From Pseudarthrobacter siccitolerans (GTDB lineage: Bacteria > Actinomycetota > Actinomycetes > Actinomycetales > Micrococcaceae), in contig NZ_JAUSXB010000001.1 of NCBI RefSeq assembly GCF_030823375.1, positions 3,162,001 to 3,226,000 on the forward strand: a DNA stretch of 64,000 bases. Direction: 5' to 3'. The notes beneath the pieces were generated by a model. It had not been told where the DNA came from. It made no database searches and worked only from the letters and a program-made list of their open reading frames with translations. Positions 34,172-43,320 of the stretch are shown here, piece by piece (positions within the stretch are counted from its first letter, which is position 1; every line of letters begins with the position of its first letter). A program made the translations under genes and the position numbers.

Positions 34172-34441
34172 ATGGCCAATATCGCTGAGGTTTTGGGGCG
34201 GCTTACGCCGGAAGAACTTGATGAGCTTCGCAATCTTGGCCCGCAGGGCCACCTGCCGCGGCATCTGGTGGCTGCCTTGGACCGCGCGGCCGGCGGCGCT
34301 GGAAACGGCCGCGGCTACTACGTGCCCACCGGAAACGTCAGCGCTACCGGCGGCCCGCTCCTGGTGCTGCGCAGCGATGTTTCGGGCTGGCTTTTCGGCT
34401 CCCACCGGGACGATCCGGACTCGTTGCCGCAGCACGGCTAG
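34172..34441 (+). CDS. Conserved-looking hypothetical protein (89 aa)
   Basis: MANIAEVLGRLTPEELDELR forms a charged N-terminal helix. A Gly-rich middle and a short beta-rich end (GYYVPTGNVSATGGPLLVLRSDVSGWLF) follow. AAGGGA lies ~10 nt before ATG. The same frame stays open upstream but reads across the divergent NUDIX gene, so the ATG here is preferred. No family or function recognised. Confidence 0.55.
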   Translation: MANIAEVLGRLTPEELDELRNLGPQGHLPRHLVAALDRAAGGAGNGRGYYVPTGNVSATGGPLLVLRSDVSGWLFGSHRDDPDSLPQHG

Positions 34442-34461
34442 CACCGGGCCCGTATCTGCAG

Positions 34462-35835
34462 CTAGCCAATCAGAAGGCTAAGCGCCTCCGTCAGGTGCTC
34501 CACTTCGCGCACCGAGAAGCCTGCCGGGATGGGCCCCGGTCCGGCGTGGCTCGCGGGTACCACGGCGTGGGTGAATCCGAGCCGGTGTGCCTCCTGGATG
34601 CGCTGGTTGATGCCCGGGACCGGGCGGACCTCGCCTGCCAAGCCCACCTCGCCGAAAGCGATCAGCCGGATGGGCAGGGGCTTGCGTGCCTTGGCCGAAG
34701 CCACGGCAAGGGCAACGGCGAGGTCCGTGGCGGGTTCGCTAAGCTTCACCCCGCCCACGGTGGCCACGTAGGAATCGTCCTTGTGCAGCAGGGTTCCCGC
34801 GCGCTGCTGCAGCACAGCCAGCAGCATGGACACCCTTGAACTGTCCAGGCCACTGGTGGCCCGGCGCGGCTGCGAGTTGGGGCTCTCGGCCAGCAGCGAC
34901 TGCACCTCGGCCAGCAGGGGCCGCCTGCCCTCCATGGTTACGGTGATGCACGTGCCCGAGACGGGGTCCTTGGTGCGGCTGACAAACAAGCCGCTGGGAT
35001 CGGCGAGCCCTTCGATGCCGTTTTCGTTCAGGTCAAAGCAGCCCACGTCATCGGTGGGCCCGTACCGGTTCTTGACGGCGCGCAGCATCCGCAGCCGGGA
35101 ATGGCGTTCGCCCTCGAACTGGCACACCACGTCCACGAGGTGCTCCAGCAGACGCGGCCCCGCGATGGAGCCGTCCTTGGTCACGTGGCCCACCAGCAGG
35201 GTGGTCATGTTCCGCCGCTTGGCCGCGGCAATGATGGACGCCGCCACCTCCCTTACCTGCGAGACGCCGCCGGCGCTGCCGTCAACGTCAGCGCTGCTGA
35301 GGGTCTGCACCGAGTCCACGATCAGGAGCCGGGGCTCGATCTTTTCCACCTGCCCCAGCGCCTGGCCCAGATCCGTTTCCGCGGAAAGGTAAAGCGATTC
35401 GGCGACGGCGTCGATCCTCTCCGCGCGCAGCTTCACCTGCGCTGCTGACTCCTCGCCCGTGACATAGAGGACGTCCTGGGCGGTCCGGGCGAACTTCGCT
35501 GCCACGTCCAGCAGCAGGGTGGACTTGCCAACGCCGGGTTCCCCGGCCAGCAGGATCACGGCGCCCGGCACCAGGCCGCCGCCCAGCACCCGGTCCAGTT
35601 CGTCCACTCCCGTAGGCAGGAAAGCCGCGGTAGTGGCATCCACTTCGGCAATTCGGCGGGCCGGCTCGATGACAGTAGTGGCCGCCGTCGTACGCGCCAC
35701 GGCGGTGCCCGTTTCCTCCACGGTGCCCCACGCCTGGCACTCGCCGCAGCGCCCCACCCATTTGACGGTGGTCCAGCCGCATTCGGCGCACTTGTAGGCG
35801 GGCGCCTTGGACGCCCGGGAAGTCTTTGTTGCCAT
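34462..35835 (-). CDS. radA: DNA repair protein RadA
   Basis: RecA-like branch-migration ATPase of recombination, 457 residues. N-terminal C4 zinc finger (YKCAECGWTTVKWVGRCGEC), RecA core with Walker A GEPGVGKST, the RadA-specific KNRYGPTDDVG, and a C-terminal Lon-protease-like domain (DLAVALAVASAKARKPLP; FGEVGLAGEVRPV). ATG 35835 is chosen. The longer in-frame reading to 36000 merely translates the 54-bp H33 repeat array (QGSLAERARLGCG twice). TAGGGT 7 nt upstream suggests a leaderless mRNA. Confidence 0.95.
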   Translation of the reverse strand: MATKTSRASKAPAYKCAECGWTTVKWVGRCGECQAWGTVEETGTAVARTTAATTVIEPARRIAEVDATTAAFLPTGVDELDRVLGGGLVPGAVILLAGEPGVGKSTLLLDVAAKFARTAQDVLYVTGEESAAQVKLRAERIDAVAESLYLSAETDLGQALGQVEKIEPRLLIVDSVQTLSSADVDGSAGGVSQVREVAASIIAAAKRRNMTTLLVGHVTKDGSIAGPRLLEHLVDVVCQFEGERHSRLRMLRAVKNRYGPTDDVGCFDLNENGIEGLADPSGLFVSRTKDPVSGTCITVTMEGRRPLLAEVQSLLAESPNSQPRRATSGLDSSRVSMLLAVLQQRAGTLLHKDDSYVATVGGVKLSEPATDLAVALAVASAKARKPLPIRLIAFGEVGLAGEVRPVPGINQRIQEAHRLGFTHAVVPASHAGPGPIPAGFSVREVEHLTEALSLLIG

Positions 35836-35842
35836 GGTTTCC

Positions 35843-35848
35843 ACCCTA
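35843..35848 (-). promoter_or_regulatory. Leaderless-type -10 hexamer of radA
   Basis: On the minus strand TAGGGT lies 7 nt before the radA ATG. The same hexamer appears on the minus strand in both H33 loops just upstream (within GGTTAGGGT). Confidence 0.5.
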
Positions 35849-35870
35849 GTGGCGGGCACCGACAATCCCC

Positions 35871-35977
35871 GCCCGCACCCTAACCTCGCACGCTCGGCCA
35901 GGGAACCCTGCGGGCGTGGGCCCAGCCCGCACCCTAACCTCGCACGCTCGGCCAGGGAACCCTGTGGGCGTGGGCCC
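35871..35977. repeat. Two tandem H33 hairpin elements, 54-bp period
   Basis: Unit 1: GCCCGC (35871-35876) pairs with GCGGGC (35910-35915). Unit 2: GCCCGC (35925-35930) pairs with GTGGGC (35964-35969) through one G-T pair. The 33-nt loops (35877-35909, 35931-35963) are identical and contain CCTCGCACGCTCGGCCAGGG. Outer GGGCCC blocks pair across a conserved one-sided GT bulge. The copy at 9635-9677 has the same loop with two changes and the stem CTGGC/GCCAG. Confidence 0.85.
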
Positions 35978-36006
35978 AAGCTCGACCACCGAAGGCCCAC
36001 CCGACC

Positions 36007-37134
36007 CTAAAGCGCCGGCAGCACGTCCCGGGCTTCGCGCGCATCCATCCCCGTGGCCTCGAGCAGGTCCACCATCAGGGGCCGGTAGAGCATCACCACC
36101 GTTTCACCTTCGAGCCGCTGCACCTCCAGCAGCTTGGGGTGCAGGCGCAGGGCAATCTCGCTCAGGTCGCGGCGGGCCGTGCGCAGGTGGGCGCGGCGGA
36201 CGCCGTCGTGCGTTTCCGCCAGCCCCAGCGAGAGCTCGTCAATGGCGGCAGCGGTCTCCTGCAGCACCTCCGCGATGTTTTCCGTCGCCTCGTCGGACAG
36301 GGCCGCGTTATTGATGGCGCTGGTGAGCCGGCGTGCGAACACCCGGCTGTTCCGCAACGCCAGGTCGATGAAGTCGAGCGACTGTTTCAGCTGCTCCAGC
36401 TCGTCCCGGTGCCGCCGGTAAGCGGGCGCCAGGCGGGCCACCTCTCCGGATGAACGGAGGGACTGGCGCATTGCATCCACCAGTGGCTGGCAGTTCCGGC
36501 CCCGGATAAGGGCGTGCCAGGCCTGGCTTGAATCACTGCTGGCCATCGCCCCGGCGCACTCCCGCAGCACCTCGGCCAGTTCATGCAGCAGCTTCTGGAC
36601 ATCCTTGCGCGGCTCCCGCCGGGGATCCTTCGGGATCAAAATCGTCACGAGCAGTGCGCAGACCCCACCTACTACCGCGTCGATGCTCCTTGTGAACGGG
36701 CCACCGGCCGGCGCGGGCAGCAGCACCACCAGAACGGACTGCAGCGCCAGTTGGGTGGTGAAGATGGTGCCGCTGTCCAGGAAGCGCGCCAGCAGGATAG
36801 AGAAAAGAAGGACGACGGCGGCCTGCCAGATTCCGCTGCCCAGCCAGTGCAGGAGCAGGTCACCCACGGCAATGCCGATGGTGCAGCCCACCCCCACCTC
36901 CACAACCCTCCGCAACCGCGGTTCCCGCGAGAAACCCAGCGCGATCAGGGACGACGTGGCGGCGAAGAGGGGCCCGGAGTGGCCCAGTACATACTCGGCG
37001 AAGGCATAGGCGCCCACAGCGCAAAGGGTCATCTGAATGGCGGGAACAAGGGAATTGCGGCTTCGGATCAGGCCCGTGCGGAAACGGCCGTGCAGGAAAC
37101 GCCTGCTTGCTGAAAGTCCTGCTGCCTGGGCCAT
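36007..37134 (-). CDS. FUSC-family / aromatic acid exporter-like membrane protein
   Basis: 375 residues. About six N-terminal membrane helices (SLVPAIQMTLCAVGAYAFAEYVLGHSG; VEVGVGCTIGIAVGDLLLHWLG; AVVLLFSILLARFLDSGTIFTTQLALQSVLVVLL; RSIDAVVGGVCALLVTILI) are followed by a long cytoplasmic helical domain (~170-375). This is the FUSC / DUF939-like layout. The DPRREPRKDVQKLL junction is typical. ATG 37134 (MAQAAGLSAS) is preferred; an upstream start at 37218 lacks support. Function is probably efflux of small acids, not proven. Confidence 0.8.
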   Translation of the reverse strand: MAQAAGLSASRRFLHGRFRTGLIRSRNSLVPAIQMTLCAVGAYAFAEYVLGHSGPLFAATSSLIALGFSREPRLRRVVEVGVGCTIGIAVGDLLLHWLGSGIWQAAVVLLFSILLARFLDSGTIFTTQLALQSVLVVLLPAPAGGPFTRSIDAVVGGVCALLVTILIPKDPRREPRKDVQKLLHELAEVLRECAGAMASSDSSQAWHALIRGRNCQPLVDAMRQSLRSSGEVARLAPAYRRHRDELEQLKQSLDFIDLALRNSRVFARRLTSAINNAALSDEATENIAEVLQETAAAIDELSLGLAETHDGVRRAHLRTARRDLSEIALRLHPKLLEVQRLEGETVVMLYRPLMVDLLEATGMDAREARDVLPAL

Positions 37135-37241
37135 GACGTCCAGTCTATTTGCTGGCTGTCCGTTTGCCGGCGGCGCACTACGGCTGGCGATGTGATCTGC
37201 GCAATGGGGACCCGGCACTTGTCAACGAATATCCCGCCGTC

Positions 37242-37282
37242 GTTAATGTTCCGTTCACTTTGGTCAGCCCATCCCGTTACCT
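37242..37282 (+). promoter_or_regulatory. Possible PhoP (PHO) box before pstS
   Basis: GTTAATG (37242) and GTTCACT (37253) are 11 nt apart, followed by GGTCAGC (37262) and GTTACCT (37276). Actinobacterial PhoP boxes are direct repeats of GTTCACC-like units about 11 nt apart; later units here are off register. The pstS GTG is at 37384. Confidence 0.45.
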
Positions 37283-37383
37283 GCGCCCCATAACTTCATT
37301 GAAGGTACAGAACGTACGCATCGCGCTGCAGGGCCTCTCCGTCCTTGCTCCGCACCTGAGAAACCCTGGAAGGGGTACATCTA

Positions 37384-38505
37384 GTGAAGGCACTCCGCTT
37401 CGGCCGCCACGCGGCTATCGCTGTTATCGCAGCCGGCGCACTCGCGCTCACGGCCTGCGGTTCAGACAACGCCACGGGCACCGCTCCCACAGGCGGCCAG
37501 ACGTCTGCCGGTCCCAAGGTCACCGGCACCCTCACCGGAATCGGCGCATCCTCCACCGGGGCAGCCATGGACGCCTGGAAGGCCGGCTTCGCCAGCGCCA
37601 ACCAGGGCGCCACTGTGCAGTACTCTCCGGACGGCTCCGGCGCGGGACGCAAGGCAATCGTTGACGGCTCCGCACAGTTCGCCGGCTCTGACGCTTACCT
37701 GAAGGACGAAGAGCTCGAGAACTCGAAGACAGTCTGCGGTCCCGCCGGCGCCATCAACATCCCCGTCTACATCTCGCCGATCGCCGTGGCCTTCAACGTT
37801 CCCGGCGTCACCGAGTTGAAGCTGGACGCAGCCACCGTGGCCAAGATCTTCCGCGGCCAGGTTGCCAAATGGAACGATCCCGCCATTGCCGCTCTCAACG
37901 AGGGCGTCACCCTGCCGGACCTCAAGGTCACTCCGGTGAACCGCTCGGACGACTCCGGCACCACCACCAACTTCACCGACTACCTGGCTTCGGCTGCACC
38001 TGAGGTCTGGACGGACAAGTCCGCCGGCATCTGGCCCGCAAGCCTGCAGGGCGAGAACGCCAAGGGCACCTCAGGCGTGGTCAAGACCGTGACCGACACC
38101 CCCGGCGCCGTAACCTACGCCGACGACTCCGCCGTGGGCGGCAAGCTCGGCACCGCTGCCATCAAGGTGGGCGGGGAGTTCGTCAAGATCTCCGCTGATG
38201 CCGCCTCCAAGGCAGTGGAAGCCGGCAAGCCCGTCGAAGGCCGTTCCGCCAACGACGTCGCCATCAAGCTGGACCGCAAGACCACCGCCTCCGGTGCCTA
38301 CCCGGTGGTGCTCGTTTCCTACCACGTTGTCTGCAGCGCCTACGACAAGCAGGAGACCGTTGACCTGATCAAGGCGTTCGAGAACTACGTAGTTTCCGAG
38401 GAGGGCCAGAAGGCCGCTGCGGACTCAGCGAAGTCCGCACCGCTTACCCCGGCCCTGGCGAAGAAGGCCGCGACGGCCATCGAGTCCATCAAGGTCAAGT
38501 CCTAA
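37384..38505 (+). CDS. pstS: Phosphate ABC transporter substrate-binding lipoprotein PstS
   Basis: High-affinity phosphate receptor, 373 residues. Lipoprotein signal with lipobox LTAC (GALALTACGSDN, Cys near residue 25). Phosphate-binding segments: GIGASSTGAAMDAW, SPDGSGAGRKAIVDGSAQFAGSDA and NRSDDSGTTTNFTDYL. GTG start with a purine-rich AGGGGT upstream. First gene of pstSCAB, probably phosphate-starvation induced. Confidence 0.95.
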   Translation: MKALRFGRHAAIAVIAAGALALTACGSDNATGTAPTGGQTSAGPKVTGTLTGIGASSTGAAMDAWKAGFASANQGATVQYSPDGSGAGRKAIVDGSAQFAGSDAYLKDEELENSKTVCGPAGAINIPVYISPIAVAFNVPGVTELKLDAATVAKIFRGQVAKWNDPAIAALNEGVTLPDLKVTPVNRSDDSGTTTNFTDYLASAAPEVWTDKSAGIWPASLQGENAKGTSGVVKTVTDTPGAVTYADDSAVGGKLGTAAIKVGGEFVKISADAASKAVEAGKPVEGRSANDVAIKLDRKTTASGAYPVVLVSYHVVCSAYDKQETVDLIKAFENYVVSEEGQKAAADSAKSAPLTPALAKKAATAIESIKVKS

Positions 38506-38617
38506 TTACCGCACCGGATCCGGGTTCCCCGCCTGCCGCGAGGCAGTGCGGGGAACTTGGCTTTGGACGCCACGCTTTCCAGTCTTTAAGTAACCTCCAC
38601 GATCGAAGGGCCGTCGA

Positions 38618-39550
38618 ATGACCGCCACCCCCCTGACCAGCACCCAGGCCGCCGGCCGCGCCGGGGACAAAATCTTTTCGGGTGCCGCGCTGGCCGCCGG
38701 CTGCCTTATTCTCGCCGTCCTCTTTGGCGTCGCGCTCTTCCTGGTGGTCCAGGCCATCCCGGCACTGACCGCACCGGCGGCCGGGATCCAGGGCGGGGAA
38801 GGCTTCTTCGCCTACATCTGGCCCATCGTGATCGGCACGCTCATCGCCGCGGTGATCGCACTGGTGATCGCCACGCCAGTTGCCATCGGCGTTGCACTGT
38901 TCATCTCGCACTTCGCGCCGCGCGGCCTCGCCGCCGGTTTGGGCTATGTGGTGGACCTGCTCGCCGCCATCCCGTCCGTGGTCTACGGCGCCTGGGGTGC
39001 TGCGTTCCTGGCCAAGGAAATCTCCCCGGCCTACAACTGGCTCGCCCAGAACATGGGCTGGCTGCCCGTTTTCCAGGGACCCGCCTCGGCCACGGGCAAA
39101 ACCATCCTCACTGCGGGCATCGTCCTCGCCGTGATGGTGCTGCCCATCATCGCCTCGCTGTCCCGCGAAATCTTCCTCCAGACCCCCAAGCTGCATGAGG
39201 AAGCCGCGCTCGCCCTGGGCGCCACCCGCTGGGAAATGATCAAGATGTCGGTCCTGCCCTTCGCGCGGCCGGGCATCATCAGCGCCGTGATGCTCGGCCT
39301 GGGCCGCGCCCTCGGCGAAACCATGGCCGTGGCGCTGGTTCTCTCCTCCGGAGCCCTGACCGCCAGCCTGATCCAGTCCGGCAACCAGACCATCGCAGCG
39401 GAGATCGCCCTGAACTTCCCCGAGGCCAGCGGGCTCAAGGTCAGCACCCTCATCGCCGCCGGCCTGGTCCTGTTCATCATCACCCTTGCCGTGAACATGA
39501 TCGCGCGCTGGATCATCACAAGGCACAAAGAATTCTCGGGAGCCAACTAA
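38618..39550 (+). CDS. pstC: Phosphate ABC transporter permease PstC
   Basis: 310 residues, six helices. The permease EAA-loop motif is EEAALALGATRWEMIKMSVLPFARPGIISAV. LAAIPSVVYGAWGAAFL and GRALGETMAVALVL are typical PstC segments. ATCGAAGGG precedes ATG. A 112-bp gap with an imperfect hairpin separates it from pstS, which may lower its expression relative to the binding protein. Confidence 0.94.
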   Translation: MTATPLTSTQAAGRAGDKIFSGAALAAGCLILAVLFGVALFLVVQAIPALTAPAAGIQGGEGFFAYIWPIVIGTLIAAVIALVIATPVAIGVALFISHFAPRGLAAGLGYVVDLLAAIPSVVYGAWGAAFLAKEISPAYNWLAQNMGWLPVFQGPASATGKTILTAGIVLAVMVLPIIASLSREIFLQTPKLHEEAALALGATRWEMIKMSVLPFARPGIISAVMLGLGRALGETMAVALVLSSGALTASLIQSGNQTIAAEIALNFPEASGLKVSTLIAAGLVLFIITLAVNMIARWIITRHKEFSGAN

Positions 39551-40663
39551 ATGACCTCCACGCTCACGCCCGTCCGCAGCAAGCGCTCCACGCTCACAAA
39601 GGGCCAGCTGCCCAGGTATGCCCCCTACGTGGTTCTGGCCGCCGCCCTCATTGTGGGCGCCGCGGTCCTCGCCCTGGCAGGGTTCAACGCCTTCGGCTGG
39701 GGCATCGTCTCGGCTGTCCTGTTCGCCATCGGGCTGGTGTCCTGGAGCGCCGCGGTGGAGGGTTCCCGCAAGGCGAAGGACAAACTGGCCACCTGCCTGG
39801 TGGTGGGGTCCTTCCTGGTGGCACTGCTCCCGCTCGTCTCGGTGATCTGGACCGTGCTGGTTAACGGCGTGCCCGGGCTGCTCACGCCGGGTTTCCTCGG
39901 CACCTCCATGAACGGCGTGACCGGTGTTTTCGACAACAAGGCAGTGGAAGAAGGCGCAGCCGTCAAGGGCGGCATCTACCACGCCCTCCTCGGCACCCTG
40001 CAAATCACCCTGCTGGCCACTGTCATTTCGGTGCCGGTTGGCCTGCTCACCGCCATCTACCTCGTGGAGTACGGCCACGACGGCCGGCTTGCACGGGCCA
40101 TCACGTTCTTCGTTGACGTGATGACCGGCATCCCCTCCATCGTGGCCGGCCTCTTCGCCGCCGCCTTCTTCTTCGCTGTTGTTGGCCCCGGCACCAAGAC
40201 AGGCGCGGTCGCCGCCGTCGCCCTTTCCGTCCTCATGATTCCGGTGGTGGTGCGGTCCAGCGAGGAGATGCTGAAGATCGTGCCCAACGAACTTCGGGAA
40301 GCGGCCTACGCGCTGGGCGTGCGCAAGTGGCGGACCATCATCAAGGTGGTGATTCCGACGGCGATCTCCGGCATCGCTTCGGGCGTCACCCTGGCCATCG
40401 CCAGGGTGATCGGCGAGACGGCGCCCATCCTGGTCACCGCCGGCTTCGCCACCAGCATCAACTCCAACGTGTTCAGCGGCTGGATGGCCTCGCTGCCCAC
40501 GTTCATCTACACCCAGATCCTGAACCCCACATCACCGGCGAACCCGGACCCGTCCTCCCAGCGGGCCTGGGGCGCCGCCCTGGTGCTGATCATCCTGGTG
40601 ATGATCCTCAACCTGGGCGCCCGGCTGATCGCCAGGGTCTTCGCCCCCAGGACAGGCCGCTGA
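39551..40663 (+). CDS. pstA: Phosphate ABC transporter permease PstA
   Basis: 370 residues, somewhat longer than usual because of extra N-terminal helices (YAPYVVLAAALIVGAAVLALAGFNAFGWGIVSAVLFAIGLV). The permease core holds YLVEYGHDGRLARAITFFVDVMTGIPSIVAGLFAA, the EAA loop REAAYALGVRKWRTIIKVVIPTA and ARVIGETAPILVTAGF. ATG follows the pstC TAA with no gap. Confidence 0.94.
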   Translation: MTSTLTPVRSKRSTLTKGQLPRYAPYVVLAAALIVGAAVLALAGFNAFGWGIVSAVLFAIGLVSWSAAVEGSRKAKDKLATCLVVGSFLVALLPLVSVIWTVLVNGVPGLLTPGFLGTSMNGVTGVFDNKAVEEGAAVKGGIYHALLGTLQITLLATVISVPVGLLTAIYLVEYGHDGRLARAITFFVDVMTGIPSIVAGLFAAAFFFAVVGPGTKTGAVAAVALSVLMIPVVVRSSEEMLKIVPNELREAAYALGVRKWRTIIKVVIPTAISGIASGVTLAIARVIGETAPILVTAGFATSINSNVFSGWMASLPTFIYTQILNPTSPANPDPSSQRAWGAALVLIILVMILNLGARLIARVFAPRTGR

Positions 40664-40755
40664 CGCCTGCTCCCTGCTTTATGCCGGCACTCCCATTCCG
40701 CTCCTTCGGGCCGGAACCTAGACTTCAATCCATCCCCAGTTAGTGAAGGAACACC

Positions 40756-41535
40756 ATGTCTAAGCGCATCGACGTCAAGGACCTGAACGTGTACTACGGC
40801 GATTTCCTCGCAGTGGAAGACGTCACCATCAACATCGAGGCCAAGTCCGTCACCGCGTTCATCGGCCCCTCCGGCTGCGGCAAGTCCACCTTCCTGCGGA
40901 CCCTGAACCGCATGCACGAGGTACTTCCGGGCGCGCGGGTTGAGGGTGAGGTGCTCCTCGACGGCGACAACCTGTACGGACCCGGAGTCGACCCCGTCAC
41001 CGTCCGCTCGCAAATCGGCATGGTGTTCCAGCGGCCCAACCCGTTCCCCACCATGTCCATCCGGGACAATGTGCTGGCGGGCGTGAAGCTGAACAACAAA
41101 AAGATCTCCAAGGGCGAGGCCGACGTCCTGGTGGAGCGTTCGCTGAAGGGCGCCAACCTCTGGAACGAGGTCAAGGACCGCCTGGACAAGCCTGGTTCCG
41201 GCCTTTCCGGTGGCCAGCAGCAGCGCCTCTGCATTGCCCGGGCCATCGCCGTGGAGCCGCAGGTGATCCTGATGGATGAGCCCTGCTCCGCCCTGGACCC
41301 CATCTCCACCCTGGCCATCGAAGACCTCATCAACGAGCTCAAAGACCAGTACACCGTGGTGATCGTGACGCACAACATGCAGCAGGCAGCCCGCGTCTCG
41401 GACCGCACCGCCTTCTTCAACATCGCCGGCACCGGCAAGCCCGGCAAACTCATCGAAATCGGCGACACCCACACCATCTTCAGCAATCCAACCCAGAAAG
41501 CAACGGAAGACTACGTCTCCGGCCGCTTCGGATAA
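40756..41535 (+). CDS. pstB: Phosphate ABC transporter ATP-binding protein PstB
   Basis: 259 residues. Walker [10 protein letters not shown] (37-45), signature [14 protein letters not shown] and Walker [14 protein letters not shown]. PstB-specific [25 protein letters not shown] and the C-terminal [21 protein letters not shown] end are present. GTGAAGGAACACC precedes ATG, 92 bp after pstA. phoU is not next to the operon here. Confidence 0.96.
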   Translation: MSKRIDVKDLNVYYGDFLAVEDVTINIEAKSVTAFIGPSGCGKSTFLRTLNRMHEVLPGARVEGEVLLDGDNLYGPGVDPVTVRSQIGMVFQRPNPFPTMSIRDNVLAGVKLNNKKISKGEADVLVERSLKGANLWNEVKDRLDKPGSGLSGGQQQRLCIARAIAVEPQVILMDEPCSALDPISTLAIEDLINELKDQYTVVIVTHNMQQAARVSDRTAFFNIAGTGKPGKLIEIGDTHTIFSNPTQKATEDYVSGRFG

Positions 41536-41630
41536 GCCCCGGTTGTACCGCCGGAATCTGATGCAGATCCGGGCAGGAAGCTGCTGCGAACCGCCGCTTT
41601 TCCTATCTCGCGGGGGCCGTCGTCGTGCGC

Positions 41631-42035
41631 TTACTCCGGGACTTCAAGCTGGAAGCCGCACCGGCAGCGCAGCACCCTCGTGGGCAATGACACGGTGTTG
41701 AGCCCGTTGGCGCCCTCGCTCTGATAGCACAGGCGTTCTATCTCGAATTCGGCTTCCTCCATGGGGAATCCGCAGTGGATGTAGTCGTCACCGAACATCA
41801 CGACCTTCGCCATCCAGCGCACCTGGCCCAGAGCCGCAGCCACGTCGGCCGCATAGGCGAGGTGTTCGTGGAACCGCTGGCACTCGTTGCAGGTATAGGA
41901 GACAGTCACCAGGTCGCCATGGGCCGCTTCGATCGCCATGATCGCATGGATGGTCAACTGCTGTTCCGTCCCGCAAAGCTCGCAGCGCATCTGCCGCGGC
42001 TGTGGCGCGTTGTTCGGGGGAGTCAAGTGCGACAT
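41631..42035 (-). CDS. Hypothetical protein with zinc-ribbon-like cysteines
   Basis: 134 residues. Two CxxC pairs (MRCELCGTE and YTCNECQRFHEH) and a C-terminal CRC plus nearby Cys residues look like a zinc-binding ribbon. The middle is a helix-rich segment (LAYAADVAAALGQVRWMAKVVMFGDDYIHCGFP). No family recognised. The start has no clear ribosome binding site. It lies between pstB (convergent) and the pit gene. Confidence 0.6.
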   Translation of the reverse strand: MSHLTPPNNAPQPRQMRCELCGTEQQLTIHAIMAIEAAHGDLVTVSYTCNECQRFHEHLAYAADVAAALGQVRWMAKVVMFGDDYIHCGFPMEEAEFEIERLCYQSEGANGLNTVSLPTRVLRCRCGFQLEVPE

Positions 42036-42305
42036 GACGCCTGGTCTTTTCCACGTTTGTGCAGCCAGGCCGCCGATATGCTGCAGCGGAATTATCCGCG
42101 GCCCTGCACCCGGCGGCGGATGTCAGACCCGGCAAGCAGCCCTGGGGGTCTGTTGTTGAATCTACGGCACAGGCTTCCGGCTGTATAGATCACCCGCCGT
42201 ATAGATCTCGGGCTGTACAGGCCTGGGGCAGTACGGATCACCGGCTGTCGAAGGGCGCACGGGGCGGCGGTCCCTGTCATAGACAGGCGGACCGGCATGG
42301 GCGCG

Positions 42306-43319
42306 TCATCCCGGCAGTGGCGAAAGTGCCAGCGCCAGCACGAAGGCAAGCACGGCCGTGGCCACCGGGGTCAGGACCCAGAGCCCCACGATGCGGATCA
42401 CCAGCTTCCGGTTGGTCACCGAAAAGTGCTGGTTCTCTCCGGCGCCCAACACTGCCGAGGTGACTGTGTGCGTGGTGGAGAGCGGCCAGTGCAGGCCGAT
42501 GGCGCCCACAAAAAGCATCACGGCGCTGAAGATCTGTGCCACCGACCCCCGCAGCGGATCGATCCTGGTGATTTTGTAGCCGATGGTGTGCGAGATCCGC
42601 CAGCCGCCGCACATTGCGCCGGCGGTGATCATCACCGCGGAAAGCAGGGCCACCCAGACGGGGATGGTGCCGCCGCCGGAATAGCCGCCCGCCAGCAGGG
42701 CCAGGAGGAGGACTGCACTGACCCGCTGCCCGTCCTGCAGGCCGTGGCCGAATGCCACCGCGCCCGCGGCGATGGACTGGCTCCTGCGGAACCGCTGGTT
42801 CACCACATTCGGCTGGGTGTGGCGGGCGGCCCAGGTAGTGGGGTAGACGAGCAAAAACGCGCCGCTATAGGCGACCAGCGGCGACAGTACCAGTGGCAGG
42901 ATGACCTGGACCAGTAAGGAGCGGTCCGCCCCTCCAACCCCCAGCCCGCCCAGGGCCAGGCTTGCGAGCCCGGCCCCGGCGAGGCCGCCCACCAGGGCAT
43001 GGGTGGAGGAAGCGGGGATGCCCCGCCACCACAAAAGGATGCCCCAGGCGATGGCGCTGGCCAGGCCGGCGAGGAGGATGCTAAGTCCGTCCGTCCCGGC
43101 GGGAAGGCTGATCCAGGTCTGGCTGACGGCGACCGCCAGTCCCGCGCTGACCAGCGCGCCGATGAAGTTGAAGAAGGCGGCGAGCAACACTGCGACGGTG
43201 GGGGTGAGTGCCCTGGTGCGCACGGCAACGGCCACGGAGGTGGAGACGTCGCGGAACCCGTTGAGGAAGGCGAACACGGCGGCCAGGAGCACCACGGCGC
43301 CGAAGATAACTTCGGCCAC
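42306..43319 (-). CDS. Inorganic phosphate transporter, Pit family
   Basis: 337 residues, about 10 helices. Both PiT signature copies are recognisable: AFLNGFRDVSTSVAVAVRTRAL (N-terminal GFNDVANSVATAV equivalent) and IAAGAVAFGHGLQDGQRVSAV (C-terminal). GIPASSTHALVGGLAGAGL and WPLSTTHTVTSAVLGAGEN are the paired substrate-site loops. Low-affinity metal-phosphate symport is expected. It starts next to the stop of the DUF47 gene, the usual pit partner. Confidence 0.9.
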   Translation of the reverse strand: MAEVIFGAVVLLAAVFAFLNGFRDVSTSVAVAVRTRALTPTVAVLLAAFFNFIGALVSAGLAVAVSQTWISLPAGTDGLSILLAGLASAIAWGILLWWRGIPASSTHALVGGLAGAGLASLALGGLGVGGADRSLLVQVILPLVLSPLVAYSGAFLLVYPTTWAARHTQPNVVNQRFRRSQSIAAGAVAFGHGLQDGQRVSAVLLLALLAGGYSGGGTIPVWVALLSAVMITAGAMCGGWRISHTIGYKITRIDPLRGSVAQIFSAVMLFVGAIGLHWPLSTTHTVTSAVLGAGENQHFSVTNRKLVIRIVGLWVLTPVATAVLAFVLALALSPLPG

Positions 43320-43320
43320 C

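Noticed and set aside
35836-36000. N-terminal extension of RadA (about 55 residues with QGSLAERARLGCG twice)
   Set aside because: It is translation of the H33 repeat array; RadA homologues begin just before the zinc finger, matching ATG 35835.
37220-37383. A confident PHO box
   Set aside because: Only two units are in 11-nt register; it is retained as a low-confidence regulatory feature.
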